DNA of 64,000 nt, taken from contig NC_087378.1 in the NCBI RefSeq assembly GCF_963675165.1, positions 3,231,310-3,295,309 on the forward strand, given 5' to 3'. Of this stretch, positions 47,611-61,578 are shown in pieces; position 1 is the stretch's first letter; each line of letters starts with the position of its first letter. Source of the DNA: Halichondria panicea. Lineage: Eukaryota > Porifera > Demospongiae > Suberitida > Halichondriidae. The notes beneath the pieces are model-generated. The model saw only the letters and a list, made by a program, of their open reading frames with translations, did not search any database and was not told where the DNA came from. The position numbers were made by a program, and so were the translations under genes.

Positions 47611-48216
47611 CAGGGGCGTAGCTACCATTGTTTCCTGGTTGCCCAGAAACCCCCCCAGGAGCTGCTGAGAAAATTGGGCAGGGCTCCCTATAATTGAAAT
47701 CATGCAGCCCTGCCCATCTTTTCACACGTGGCTGCAAATCAATAATCAGAGCAGCACCGTGAAGCGTTTCACTTTGGCTTTGTCTCAGCTAGTTAGTCTC
47801 AGCTAGCTAGCTACCTCAAACAAAGAAGACCAAGACTTAAGTTTTAGATCTAGTATCAATCCTGAATGCTCCAGTATTCTCAGACTCAGCTCTAAGCACA
47901 ACTTTATTCAGGAAGTGTACAAGTTTAGAACAATCTCAGCCACATGAAACCTCTCAGGTAAATGACATTTAATTGTTGCTCAGCTAGACTAGCAATACAC
48001 AATTGGCACCTGCATGCCTAGTATGTTACGTCTATAGCTAGCCAGCTTCTCACAAACATGTAAAAAAGTCATGAACAATAGTCAATAACAGTAGGTGTGC
48101 CCCAATCAAGAGGGTGTGGTACCGGAAGTGGGCGTGTCCACAAAAATTTCGCGGCGCTATCGCGCCGCTGATTTTTCGGCAGAAAACCCTGTCTCAAAAG
48201 TCTGGCTACGCCCCTG
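47611..48216. mobile_element. hAT-like MITE (CAGGGGCGTAGC ends)
   Basis: CAGGGGCGTAGCTACC at the left and TGGCTACGCCCCTG at the right. CATGGC flanks both sides, a possible decayed 8-bp duplication. The right subterminal part has GCGGCGCTATCGCGCCGC. Confidence 0.7.
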
Positions 48217-48499
48217 CATGGCTGGACTTACTTTGATACTTATTATTTCTTATGATTTGTCTAATGCCAGAGAGGCGTTTTCTGGTTAGTGCATTATGAC
48301 TTTCAGCAGTGCATTATGCTGCATACTGAACTTGGCAACAACATATACCAACGGGATATAAAACAGCAATACTAGCGACTCTAATTACTTGCTATAATTT
48401 ATTTGCTATTAGCAAATTCAACACGATATGAAATAGCTATAATAGTAATAATAGCGCTAATAATTATAAGAAATAATTTTTGCTAATAGCAAAAGCAAT

Positions 48500-48697
48500 A
48501 CCGTATAGAAGGAAATTTTCGCGTTTTTCGAGGGCAGAGAAGTAACACGAAAATTAAAACCAGGATAAACTCCCACGCACTGGTAATTTCACATGCAAAG
48601 CTATTGGTGGGTGTGGTTTCCTGGCATTGAATCGCGGAACCCACGAAAATTTCTGCTGATCGAGGGCGCACCTACGAAAATTTTCCGCTATACGGTG
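48500..48697. mobile_element. CCGTATAGCG foldback MITE
   Basis: CCGTATAGAAGGAAATTTTC and GAAAATTTTCCGCTATACGG. It carries GGTGTGGTTTCCTGGCATTG, also found inverted in 53143-53400. Confidence 0.75.
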
Positions 48698-48704
48698 GCA
48701 GCAA

Positions 48705-50770
48705 TTGGAGTGCATAAGAAGAGAAGAGTACGTGTCAAACTACTGATACTTCTACACAAACACTGTGCACAAAGTAACGTGACATCCTATCAATTGCACG
48801 TAAGCAACTCGCAATTAATGACGTTTGCGCATAATGACGCAACACACAGAATTTGTTATAATAGTGAGTAAAGAGTGCGAGTGAAGAGGATCAACTCGAC
48901 TATACTCTATTTAGATGATTTTTGTGAAGAGATCGTCTCCTATCAGTGTGCAGTGAGCAGATCCATGAGTTCTAAATGTTGAACGCTAGCTACAATTGTT
49001 CGATCAAAGCGACTAAATACAGGAATATTCCAAACTTTGACCTTTGAATTTTATTCCTCAAAAATGGCTTCCTGTGCAATGATATCGAGATATTCAAGCT
49101 CATGAAGCTCATCAAAGCTCTGTTTCTCCTGGCTCTTGTCCAGTCATCCCATGGTGGATACCTATAATTATAGCCACTTAGAGTCTGACAAGTTTTCTGA
49201 AGAACGGTGGATGACATCTGGTATTGGAATGACTTTTTTTAGGACTGATTAAATTGTACAAGCTGTACAATAATTTCTTATTCCATGATCTTCTCAGCCA
49301 TGCTTTCACACTGTACTGTGTAGATCTACACGCTTAGTAAATGTTAGTTATAATTTTACCATACAATCATTATTGACTCACTCGCTAGCCTATATAGCTA
49401 TAGCTATAGACTGGCTGCGACTCAGTCTCTAGCATGTCTTAATAGCTACGTTGTAGGTGAACATGCACCAGTACTATAAAGCTTCAGGCCTGAAAACACA
49501 CACTGTAATATACAATACTTGAAGCTAATTCCCATGCACCTCTTATAAAAGTACTATAGGAGTCTGAGTTTAAATGTTATTCATGGTTTTGCAGGCAATT
49601 ACATCATTGGAATATTCCTGTATTTAGCTTCACTCTTGTTCGATCAAAGCGACTAAATACAGGAATACTCCAAAGTACTTTGACCTCTAGAACAAATAAA
49701 ATTAATGCTGTGTATACAGTTTAAAACTGTACAGGTGGCTGGCTCTGTCTTACTCCTCCTCCTATAGCGGAGTCCTACAAATTAATGGTGGCTAGTATGA
49801 AGAATAGTGGCTACAAATGCTGGTGGAATGAAGAATGGAATGATGGCTACAAGTTCTGGTGTAAATTAGAATGATGGCTGATTGATTTTGAAATGGATGT
49901 TTGATTAAAAATTAATTATAGAGCTAGTACTCATAATTAATTTTGACCCAGATAACTTTTATAATAATTATTACGGTTTGCCCATGCTTTAAATGTCCTC
50001 TATAGGCTCCTGAGTTTTGCTCTGTTTACCACTCTAATCACTCTATATCAGCTGCTCCAATAAATATTATTATTGGAGTAAGTCTGTCAGCTATAGTATT
50101 TACTCATTCACCCAATTTTTTAAAGCCTATTCAATTTCTTTTGTGCAAAGCTGTAAAGTTCACATGAATAATAATAATAATTATTATTATTATCATTATT
50201 ATAGCAAGTGCCAGCAGTTATGAACATAATTATGTAAATTAAGACATTCAAGAAAGTACAAAACACATAATTTATATGCAGCATCACATGTATAGCGATT
50301 GCGATAGCACACACAAATAGTTTATAATTATACTGACACGTCTAGATACGTGTTGTCACAAACTGCAAACCAATGATCATTGCATCCCTCTGGATTGGAT
50401 TCGGAGTTAACACACAGATATGATGCTAGTGCTGCTGCCTAATGAGGAACACAGTCAATCTGAACCTACTCACTCACTCACCAGTGCAATAGAGTCAGCA
50501 GGGTCTGAACTGCCCCATTTCAACGGCGGCCTAAAAACGAGGCTATTAAACACTTTTATACCAAAGGTCAAAGTACTTCGGAGTATTCCTGTATTTAGCC
50601 TCACTCTGTTCCATTACCATACACGTCACGGTTAACATTTACTATAGGAGAGTAAGTTTACAATACTTTATCAACGTGCATGCATGGGAGTTATGTTACT
50701 TTGTGCACAGTGTTTGTGTAGAAGTATCAGTAGTTCGACACTCTTCTCTTCTTTATTATGCACTCTTGGT
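48705..50770. repeat. Inverted-arm region before the antiporter gene
   Basis: 48710-48785 (GATACTTCTACACAAACACT, GTGCACAAAGTAA) is mirrored by 50690-50765. Between the arms, CGATCAAAGCGACTAAATAC, AGGAATA.TCCAA and CTTTGACCT recur near 49000, 49640 and 50565; 50980-51040 adds two more CTTTGACCTTTGA copies just before the gene. No coding frame is seen. No promoter motif can be named. Confidence 0.5.
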
Positions 50771-51116
50771 ACATGGTAGCAGCATAAATTTATAATTACG
50801 CAATTATTAGCATGTGCTAAAAGCCAATACTGCACGTACCTGCAGGGAGTAAGATCCTTAGAGTAGTATCCATCTATTGTGTAGATCAGTATTGCCAGGA
50901 GTCCGTGTGCCTCTGTGGTGATCGACATTGTATAATTGTACATGTACGTGTATAAAAGCTTTGCATAAAAGTTCAAACTTTGACCTTTGAATTAAAGGTC
51001 TCTCGCTAATAATCAGCATTCCAAACTTTGACCTTTGACAGTACAGTATTAAATTGTTTGTATTAAATTGTAGCAACTCTTCAATCTATGGTTATAGGGA
51101 TCTAACTCCTTCTGAG

Positions 51117-52123
51117 ATGGAACGTGAACCAAACAAGAAGACGGTTATGATAAGGTGGTTTGCTTTGTGTACCAAATGGAGTAAAAGGAATTTCAAGTAT
51201 CATGTGTACCCATCAAGGGTACTTGCTGTAGTTGTTTGGTGCTTCGTATTGTGGTCATTGTTAGGCGAAGATTCTTTCCCAGCAGCAGCTACAAATGATT
51301 GTGAAAGAGCTCTGGCAAACTACTCTTCCAACTCTTCCATCATCCCTATAGATAAGTTAAGAGAGGCTGTATTGTCGATAACGAAAAATTCGTATATCAT
51401 CAGTTTATATTTCCCCGTTGGTGTCGTTGCAATTAATGGCTCTTCAGCTTATAGCATTTTGCTTATTGACAAACGTGTTGAATGTGATATAAGAAACATT
51501 CAAACAGTGACCGTTTATGGTGAACTTAGTGATTTACATATTGTGAATAATTCAGAGTTTTTGTATCAGTTCAATTTCCCAGAAGACGTACACGTGGATG
51601 TACCAGCAGCTAATTCTTTGTTGTTTTTTCCTTCTGGTCATTTTTTTGCACTTGTTGTGCTAGGAATTATTTCTTCGTTGATCGGATTTGCTGTCAAGTT
51701 TTGTTGCCTTCCACCATTGGTCGGTATGATTATTGCTGGATTCATGCTGAGAAATTTACCTATTGTATTGCTAAGCCAAATTAGTCCGGTGTGGAGTTCT
51801 GTAATTAGGAACATTGCTCTTGTTATTGTTCTCGTACGTGGAGGCTTAGCCTTAAATTTCAAGAAGCTGAATCGTTTAAAATGCGCTTTTGTGATGCTTG
51901 CCTTTATTCCTTGTGTATTGGAAGGTACTTTGGAGGGTATTATAGCTATATTCTACCTGCAGCTACCATGGCAATGGGGTTTTCTTCTTGGGTGAGTGTT
52001 ATCACAAAATACAGTGTGTATGTGTTAGTTTCAAATGCAGGTTTGTTGTGGCTGCTATATCACCCGCTATTGTTGTTCCTACTACCTTAATTCTACAAGA
52101 AAAAGGGTATGGAGTTGTTAAAG
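51117..52123 (+). CDS. Antiporter exons 1-2
   Basis: The long first exon (875 nt) covers the cytosolic N-terminus, TM1, the glycosylatable loop and several helices up to PWQWGFLLG. A 49-nt intron separates exon 2 (FVVAAISPAIVVPTTLILQE, ending KGYGVVKG). Confidence 0.93.
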
Positions 52124-55100
52124 GTGAGTCGTTTTCAGTAATGAATAATTAATTTTAGCTGTTGAATATCAGTATAATTTTTATTGTGTATAGTGAGCCT
52201 TATATTGGTTTGTTGGTTATGTTAGTTTGCTTGGTATAATTATGTTTTTACACATTAAAACATACCTAATGCGGACTCTCAAGGTATAATTATTGCTCAT
52301 TGTGGTCACATACATAAAATAACTACTTTTGTAACGAGTGTTGCAAGCGTGCGCTTGCTAATGCCTCTCGCCATGTTTTTGCTTGTATTAGAGTGTTATA
52401 GAAGAGGTAAATAATTTGCAATGTGCTTTGATTGTTTCACAAGAAAGGGGTGTCCACAGTTAATAGTGCATACTTATCGTCTTAAATTAATGGCCTGTAG
52501 CCAAACAGTGGGAGTAAACCTTTGTCAAAGGCATGCATAGTCAGTAGTCGTGAGATAATCACAGAAAGTAGTATAATCACAGAAAGTAGTATCTATAACA
52601 AGCAGTCTAAAAGAGTTATCAGAACAGGTTGGTTTGTGGCTTACCAGGACCTCAACAAAGAAGAAAATTGATTCTGCCAGGATCTAGGGTTCAAAATGGA
52701 TTCTCTTACACGTGGTATTGAGCGCGCATGCGCATTACATCCAGGAATAAGGGGTTTGTCTCGCAAGTTCAATAATGGCTACTAAAAATAATAGCTAGCT
52801 TCTTTAGCAGCTCTCTGACTCTTGTAGCTAACAAAAAGCTAGCGCTTTAGTGCAAGGCTAACTCATAAGTTGAATAGAAAGTTTGTGCGAACAAATGATG
52901 CTATGAAAGATTCTGAAGAGACTGCAACAGCCTTCAATGTGAGTCAAACTAGCCATAACTCAAGAAAGAAGCTTTAGTTTGCTAATCCACGAATAAAAAT
53001 CGTGGCCTAAAGTCTATAGTTTTCGTCGCATTGCAACCGTTGAGCAGTTACAGCTGGAACACACACACACACACACACACACTGTCAGCTTTACCGTATC
53101 CCTCGTGCGGCTACGCCTCGAGGCATAATTATGAATATTTTATAGCAGGAAATTTTCGTTGATGCAAATTTTCGCTGTTTGACTCTAGAGCCTCAGCAGA
53201 AATTTGCGTGAGTTTTGTTTTCGCTTTTATAACGGTTAGGCGAAGAACTTGATTCGCGTTTCAATGCCAGGAAACCACACCCACCAATAGCTTTGTATGT
53301 GAAATACCGGTGCATGGAGTTTCTCCCAGTTTTAATTTTCGCGTTAACTGTCTGCCCTTGAAAAGCGCAAAATTTTGCATATCACAAAAGTTTCCTGCTG
53401 CATCACCCAGGATATGATCAATATACCTGGAGTTGTACTACCCTCGCGCATGAGTAATAACCTATACGTACAAGTAGAACCTCGCTAATCCGGACCCTTT
53501 AGTCCGAAACCTCGCAAATCTGGACAAATGAAAAGCTGAAAATGAAAAAGAGGAGGGACTGTCAGTAGAATAGACTACTGCGCATGCGCACTCTAACTTT
53601 GCTGAATCAGCAATAAATCAGCAAAATAAAACTGCTCGTTACCTTGTTCAATACAATGGCCACTGCAACGAAAACGAAGAGAGCTCACAAGACTGACTGT
53701 ATTGGAGATAAAGTTGAGACTAGAGCACTGAAGTGCAAACCCTCGGCTGGTGCCATGATTATAAGAGTATAGTGATTATAATGCAGTGCATGCATGTAGC
53801 AACTCAAGAGCAATAAAACTAAACACTGGAGAGGCATGTATGCTGAGAACAGTGGTAGTGCATGAGGCATGCATTGTGGAAACCTGGCCATGGAGTCTTA
53901 GAGAAGTATATGGCTCCTGCCAGGCTGCTGCATAGTCTCGCGAGCAGACTTGTCCTAGAGGGAACGTCTGGTAACTATTGCAGCAATTCCATGGCACTGA
54001 GGAATGTAGTCACGTGCAAGATATTTGTTAATTAACCAAATTCACATGTATAGACAAATATTTTCATTTGCAGCTTGGTCTGAGCTCCTTGTAACCGAGT
54101 TCTTTTGCAGCCAGGTATGGTTCAACACTAAAATTAGCCTTTGCTAGAGTTAATAATCCTTCTTTTCACGTTCATTTATGCTATAATAGGAAATTATACG
54201 GAGTGTTACCGCCCACTATGACATGGACAAATCTGATTGGCACTGCCAACATTCTGGCAGGGGTCCACGGAATTGCTGCAATAGTGACCAGACGTTCCCT
54301 CCCTCCCTCCCACGTCTGCTCGCGAGACTAGCTGCTGCATAGATAAAAGAGCTACTGGAGTATAGGAGAATCGATCCAGAGTCAGTCAACAACCAGTCAC
54401 AATTCTAGCTTTCTGCTTTAGTGACCCTATTCCAATGTTCCTTGTACGGGATCACTTCAGCTGCAAATACGTAGTCTACCACGTGTAGCTAGCTAGTCAG
54501 TAGCCTCGAATCCAGGCCAATTAAAACACGGCCTGGTATCTATTGCATGTGTAATTAATCATAGGCGTGGTCCATACACACCCACGTACTATCTACTATG
54601 TATATGAAGCTTTATAGCCTAGCTAGCTATAGCTGTGGCCCTCTATGGTGTTGTCGAGAAGGCTTGCACACTAGTCTGAAACCAGAAGAGGCTCTCATCT
54701 ACCTCTATGATGGTTGGATGGTCGTCATGTTTTGAACTTGGTTTCTGTACAAATGAGAGCTTCTTCTGGCTTCAGACTAGTGTGCAAGCCTTCTCTACAA
54801 CACCATAGAGGGCCACAGCTAGCCAGTAAGTCTTCTCGACAACGCAATAGAGAGTATAAGCCACAGCTCCACAGGAGGCAATTACGGAAAGAAACTAGTG
54901 AACAAACTAGTTTACGGTATAATTTTACTAAAGTATAACGAGTCACCCAGAATCTGGGTGACTCAGTTCGCGCATGTGCACTATCACCCATGCAATAGAG
55001 ACCATGCAGGCCGGATTTTAATCGGCCTGGTCTCGAGGCTAGCTGCCAACGTGCAAGTTCAATTAGCTTTTGCTCGACAAAGAAGCTTTAACATGAAAAT

Positions 55101-57196
55101 CTGCCACTATAATTTAAAGTTGTGTGAAGGCTATATCCATGCTGTTATCACGTATGACTTGCACAGCAACTCAGAAGCAATAAAACTAAACCAGACTGGA
55201 GGCATGCTGAAACATTTGAGAACAGGTAGTGGTACTATAGATAGGTAGTGGTACTATAGATATATGCACTGCCCGATCAGCTAGCAGCTTCCCTTCTGGC
55301 CACAGTAATAATATAATACATGTACACGAGTGTCTTCGTTAATGATGTTCATAATCACTTAATGACATCCTTTAATCTGGAAATTTCATATAGCGCAAAA
55401 TTTTCGAGGCACTTATATTTCGTCGAATGGCCTCTAAAAGCTGTTCACCGGAAGCCACGCCTATCTTTGCACGTTATAGCAGATAATTCTAATTAAGGTT
55501 ACGGTCAACCGTTTGCTCATTAATTATTCATGAGCTAGATCTAGTGATCTAGAATGAGCTGGAAGTCCAGCTGAAAGGCAGTAGTCATTTCATGGCTCGA
55601 ATAGACATTTTTACTATAAAGCTTAGGTATAGTCTACTGTAGCTTCACTATATTATGCAGGGCGGGTCGAAGAGATTTTTCGAAAAAAGGCTACTGAAAG
55701 CTCACAAGAGGCTGTTTTCCTTGGCTCTGGCCGCCATTTTAAGTGGAGTTAGTCTACATATTATTATTTTGTGAGAGTTTCTTGGCCTGGAAAGAAAAAA
55801 CGCTTCGACCCGCCCTCCAGAATGGTAAGAAGCATCATATAAGAGCAAGAACACAGAGCTAGAAGTGTTTTTGGAAGCTTAAAATGACTACTATAGTTTA
55901 TGTTGTTTTTAGTAACTTGATGATCACTCAGAGCTTCCACTGGAAAATGTTTTGAAGACTGATACTTGTCCTACAGGATGATACACCAATATATTTATCA
56001 TGTATGTGCTTCAAACTTTTATCATGGCATGTACAGTTTCATAAAAATCATTATAAGAAAATCATGAATATTCATGAGCAAACTGTTTACCACAACCTTA
56101 AAGAACAATTTTCGTGGGCTTAATTTTCACCCACGAAATCAGCGAAAATTAAGCCCCTAGAAAATTTCGCACTATATACGGTTTTCGTATCGGGTCGTTC
56201 TAGTCCAGCTGCAAAGTTCTACTGTATATAATTTAATAAAAAAAATTATACATGTAAGGAGGCATACATTTTCTAAATTATTTGCAGGCATCCCGACACT
56301 TGTCATCGGTGCAGCAAGTTTTGATGTTGTGATCTCAATTAGTTTCTTTGGAGTTTTCCTTGGATTGGCATTTTCAGAAGGTACAATGTATGTTGATTTT
56401 GCCGTAAAATTGTGCGTCCAGGTCGACAAGAGTGTCTATGAATACTGTATAATTATTATATGCGACATGTGATGCTGTGTAAATAAATAACACTGACTTA
56501 TTGCTTTGTAGGAAATGTTGTGTTGGATATATTTCGTGCACCGATTCAGGTAGTAATCGGCTTGCTGTATGGAATATTGTTTGGGATTGTCCTTTGGATT
56601 TTACCACTTAAAACAAAGTATATAGTAAGTTCCTATAAGTGTAATGTTTGGTTCGCTTTTGCTCTGTCATGTGCTGATGCCTTGTTTGCATGCAGTACTT
56701 AGCAAGTGCATGCATGTTGTCACAAACACAACTTCAACAGCTCTTGCTCTTACTTGACCAATCCGCCCCGAGTTTAACTCCCACTTAATACACGCATTAG
56801 TTTTGACTGGAATTGCAGAGTTTAAGCTCCTGACGGGCAGCAAACTGACTAGCCAATTTGTTGCAAAAAAATGGCTACAGTATACTGGCCATAGTATACG
56901 GAGCAACCCAGCAAGTGGTCACGTGAAGCACTAAAACATTTAGAACACACCTACCCAAGACCAACGTGCTTTCCAGTGCCTTGGATTGGCTCTCTTGGTG
57001 CATGGCCATAATAACTGGATCCTAACTATTATACATGTACTAGGTATAATCTTTTTGTTTATAATTATTGTGGTATGTGGCAGACCACATCAATAGCATT
57101 TGGAGCATGATATCTTCAGTGCATGCAGCTGATATTTATAACTGTATGCAGAATAATTATGCCTCGGTGCGCAAGCGAGGTATACGGTAGTGTGTG

Positions 57197-57232
<36 letters not shown>

Positions 57233-60030
57233 TGTGGACTGCTATACAGCTGCTCAAGGATGAATTAAGTGCAAGTAAGAGTTTCTATAGGCTTCTAGTC
57301 ATGTTTACTTGGATTTTAATTCGTGGATTTGTAAAATAATGCTTCATTCTCGAGTTATGCTTAGTTTTGCTTACTTGGAACACCATTGCAGCCTTTTCAG
57401 AAGAGCACGTAACCAAACTTGTTTACCGAATGTTGCTACTCTTAGTAGTTAGCTCTGCACTAGAACGCTAGCTATTGGTAGCTGCAAGAGTGAGAAGAGA
57501 GCTGCAGTGATAAATAATAAGTAGACTCACAAGCCGTCACTGTTGCAGGCAAGGCTCTGCAGACGGCAGCCATTAATTTTAGATTGAACTTTTGGCATCG
57601 ATTGTTTTAACAACAGTCATGGTCGATCATTACCAACTCTTTGAGTTTGCATGCATGATTGGACAGTTTTATGTTATGTATAGCTTTGGCATCTCCACTG
57701 AGGCATCAGCACCTGCGGTGCTTTCGTTATTGTAGCAATAATTAAAATATTACCTTAAAGCACCAACCATGCACCGCCCTTGGACTTGCATTCTTTATAA
57801 AGAGTTGTGGTTATAATTATTATAATTATTATGTGCTGTATGTCTTCGCCCTTTGTGCTTGAGCTGTATTATCTGTTCAGCCGTCGCGGCATGAGTAATA
57901 ACCTATACTCAAGGAGGAGGAATGCCAGGGTTGGTCAATTATAACACCACGTGGCCTACGTGTAAAACTGAGTTTACCCTCGCACCATATAAGAACAGCC
58001 AATGTCACATAATTATAGTATTCAATATTTTCACGTAATTATTGTTTTGTCATAAGTATCCTTAATTGAAAATAAATATCATGTGCGACCAATTAACATG
58101 ATGTAAAACTAAAATAACTATTTTGTTCCAGCTTGGTTAGATCCCCAGAATCCTGATGTATGGTTAGCCGTTTGTTTCAAAATTGTCAATCATTTCCAAC
58201 TGCAGGCGGTATTTTATCGAGCGATGTATTACAATTATCGAGCGATGTATTACAATCATTGAGTGATGTATTACAATTATCAAGCGATGTATTACAATCA
58301 TTGATCGATGTATTTACCGTATAGCGGGTAATTTTCAGGGGACAAAATATTCGTGGTTCAGCAATATTGATACATTTCGTGGGTAATATTTTCGTGGTTG
58401 GAGCTTGCACTGCAGGTAAAGGTAGGCAAGGTCGCTTCATTTGTGGGTAAAATACTCGTGGTCAGACCTCCAACCACAAAAACCACGAATATATTGCCCC
58501 ACGAAAATTACACGCTATACGTTAAAATGATCGAGCGATGTAACTATATTTATCCAGCGATGCAACTATAATACGTCCAGCGATGACAGGTCATTCATCA
58601 AGCGATGAATACGAGTTTAGGGTTCAAAGGTTACTTTATCCTGCAGCCTTTAATCAGAGTACAGACTATAAATAGAGAGACATTCGTGACTGAAATAATA
58701 ATTATGTTCCTCTACAGAAGAGGAGGATTTAACAATGGTTTAGGGTTTAGGAGCAAGCATGTTCTGAAAGCCTGCATGGCATGTCCACCCTCGTTATTGT
58801 TACTGCTGAATGCATGCATGGGGTGTGTATACACTGTAATTGTGTAGATATGTAATATGTAAGATATGTATATCTATAATGTTGGGGAAAACATGGGCGT
58901 CAGGCCAAGCGGAACAAGCCGTCCCTGTCACAGTGCCTCCACCATGCATGTAGGGAGCAATCGTTTTGCCTGCTCCATGCTGTTAACATGCCATGCAATG
59001 CAAAAGTGTTAGGGCAGGGCTAGCCTCGAGACCAGGCCGATTAAAATACGGCCTGGTCTCTATTGCATGGGTGATAGTTCACATGCGCGAACTGAGTCAT
59101 TATACTTTAGTAAACCTTTGTAAAATTAAATCGTAAACTAGTTTGTTTACTAGTTTCTTTCCGTATTAATTTTAACAAATACTTGTCTCCTGTGAAGTTG
59201 TGGCTTATGCTCTCTATTGCGTTGTCGAAAAGACTTGCTGGCCTCTATGGTGTTGTCGAGAAGGCTTGCACACTAGTCTGAAGCCAGAAGAAGCTCTCAT
59301 TTGTAACAGAAACCAAGTTTAAAACATCACGACCATCCAACCATCATAGAGGTAAATGAGAGGTTCTTCTGGTTTCAGACTAGTATGCAAGCCTTCTCGA
59401 CAACACCATAGAGGGCCACAGCTAGCTAGGTTATATCATAATAATACATAGCAGTGGGCGTGTATGGACCACGCCTATGATTAATTACACATGCCGTATT
59501 TTAATCGGCCTGGATTCGAGGCTAGGGCAGGGCTTTCAGAACCTGCTTGATCCTAAACCCTAAACCAGCCATTGTTAAATCCTCCTCTTTTGTAGAGGAA
59601 CATAATTATTATTTCAGTCACAAATGTCTCTCTGTCTAGTCTGTACTCTGATTAAAGGCTGGATAAAGTAACCTTTTAACCCTATGAACTCTAAACTCGT
59701 ATTCATCGCTCGATGAATGACCTATCATCACTGGATGTATAGAGTTACATCCCTAGATAAATATGTACACCGCTGGATAGAGTTACATCGCTCGATCATT
59801 TTAATACATTGCTTGATAATAGTAATACATCGCTCGATAATTGTAATACATCGCTCAATAATTGTAATACATGCTCTTCTGAAAAGGCTGCAATGGCATT
59901 CCAAGTAAGCAAAAGTAGGCTTAAGTCGAGATCGAAGCATTATTTTGCAAATCCACGAATTAAAATAGTAAACATGACTAGAAGCCTGTAACTAAACTCT
60001 TACTTGCACTTGATTCATTCTTGAGCAGCT

Positions 60031-60086
<56 letters not shown>

Positions 60087-61413
60087 CCGTATACCTCGCT
60101 TACGCATGCGCACCGATGCACAACTAGCTACAGTAAGTACAGTGTCATGTGACCGAAGCTCCACCCCCACATAGTAAATGTAGAGATTTGCCACCCACGC
60201 ACGCATGTGATAAACATTCCAATGCGTGACGTCATGTGTATGAATATCATTATAAACTTAATTTGTACTGTCCCTCAGCCCTGGCTTTATACACCATCAC
60301 TAGCTTGATCCTCTTTATAATAACAACAGAAATCTGTTGAGCTATTGCACCCCAGACAAACCAGCTGGAGAGAAGATATCAAGGATTAAATTGCAACCTT
60401 TGACCTTTTCTAAAACCACCAGTCTTCTGTGGCTAGCGTATATAAAATTTTGATGTATTGGTTTGTGGCACTGGATAGATCTATACGGAAGCCGAGAAGG
60501 GTCATTACAAGCTGGCCGAAAAAAAACCGATCGGCCGACTAAAACAAACCCCGAATCTGTGTATGAAAACAAAACAACCATAGAAACAACCGGAAATGAA
60601 CCAACAATGAGCGTGGCTATTGCGGAGTGAGCGTGGGCTGATTATCGAACTGGGAATAAAGCTGTACTATCCCACAGAGGCTTGTGAGACATAGAAGCAT
60701 TCTTGGTACAGCTGGACCAATCAAGTAGCTTCTCTGTGCCACTGTAGTGTAGCTGTACTGGGTATTATAGAGCATAATATTACTGAGTATTAGCTAGAAA
60801 TGAATGACTATTAGTGCTCTATATAGTATCATTCATTAATTAATAACATTACCGTTATGTCTATAGTTTGTTTTAACTATGATTATATATACATAATGAG
60901 TTGCACAGCCTGTTTTTAGTCGGCCGGCTGATCGGTTTTTTTGGTGGGCAGCTCACGATTACCCTTCTCAGCTCACGATTACCCTTCTCAGCTTCCGTAG
61001 ACCTAGGTATATAGTAAGTTTTCCAAGCAGATATAAATAACAATAGCCTTAGCTACTGTATTCAGCAAAGGTCGAGAACCCAGGACAAGAATGTGAAAGT
61101 GAACCTATTGACCCGGACATTCCTCCTCTGACATTGGTCAGAGGAGGAATAATATTTGAGATAGATATTTTCGTATTTTGCACAGAAAAAGTGTCATGTA
61201 GAACGTGGTCGCTTTGTAATTCTCTTTGGACTGAGTCTATTTGCTGTGTTTGGAAGTCGTAGAGCAATAATAGGAGGATCAAGCCTAGCTGGGTCTGGTC
61301 CATTAGCTGTGGTAATTCTATCATTTACTGCTGGTCTCAAATGGGAATCAAATGAGAAGGTGTGTTTGCGCATCAATTTGTTGTGATACTAACCCTATAC
61401 ACTACTGTACATA

Positions 61414-61461
<48 letters not shown>

Positions 61462-61468
61462 GCACGCA

Positions 61469-61519
<51 letters not shown>

Positions 61520-61524
61520 GCACG

Positions 61525-61578
<54 letters not shown>

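Larger units (their letters stand above)
52124..56287. other. Antiporter intron 2, 4.2 kb of repeats
   Basis: Contains a CA-repeat-family copy (about 52790-53130, CA tract 53058-53082), a CCGTATAGCG-like foldback (about 53143-53400), a pogo-like palindrome near 53472-53526 (CCTCGCTAATCCGGAC and partner), and the MITEs listed separately. No exon is supported. Confidence 0.6.
58195..59871. mobile_element. Large inverted-repeat element with tandem GAGCGATGTATTAC ends
   Basis: Left end: four to five copies of a ~21-bp unit (ATTACAATTATCGAGCGATG). Right end: the same units inverted (59790-59870). The arms continue inward for several hundred bases (GAATACGAGTTTAGGGTTC, TCAGAGTACAGACTA, GAGGAGGATTTAACAATGG and their complements). 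A CCGTATAGCG MITE (58317-58521) is nested in the left arm, and a MULE-like MITE (59021-59524) in the centre. Confidence 0.8.
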
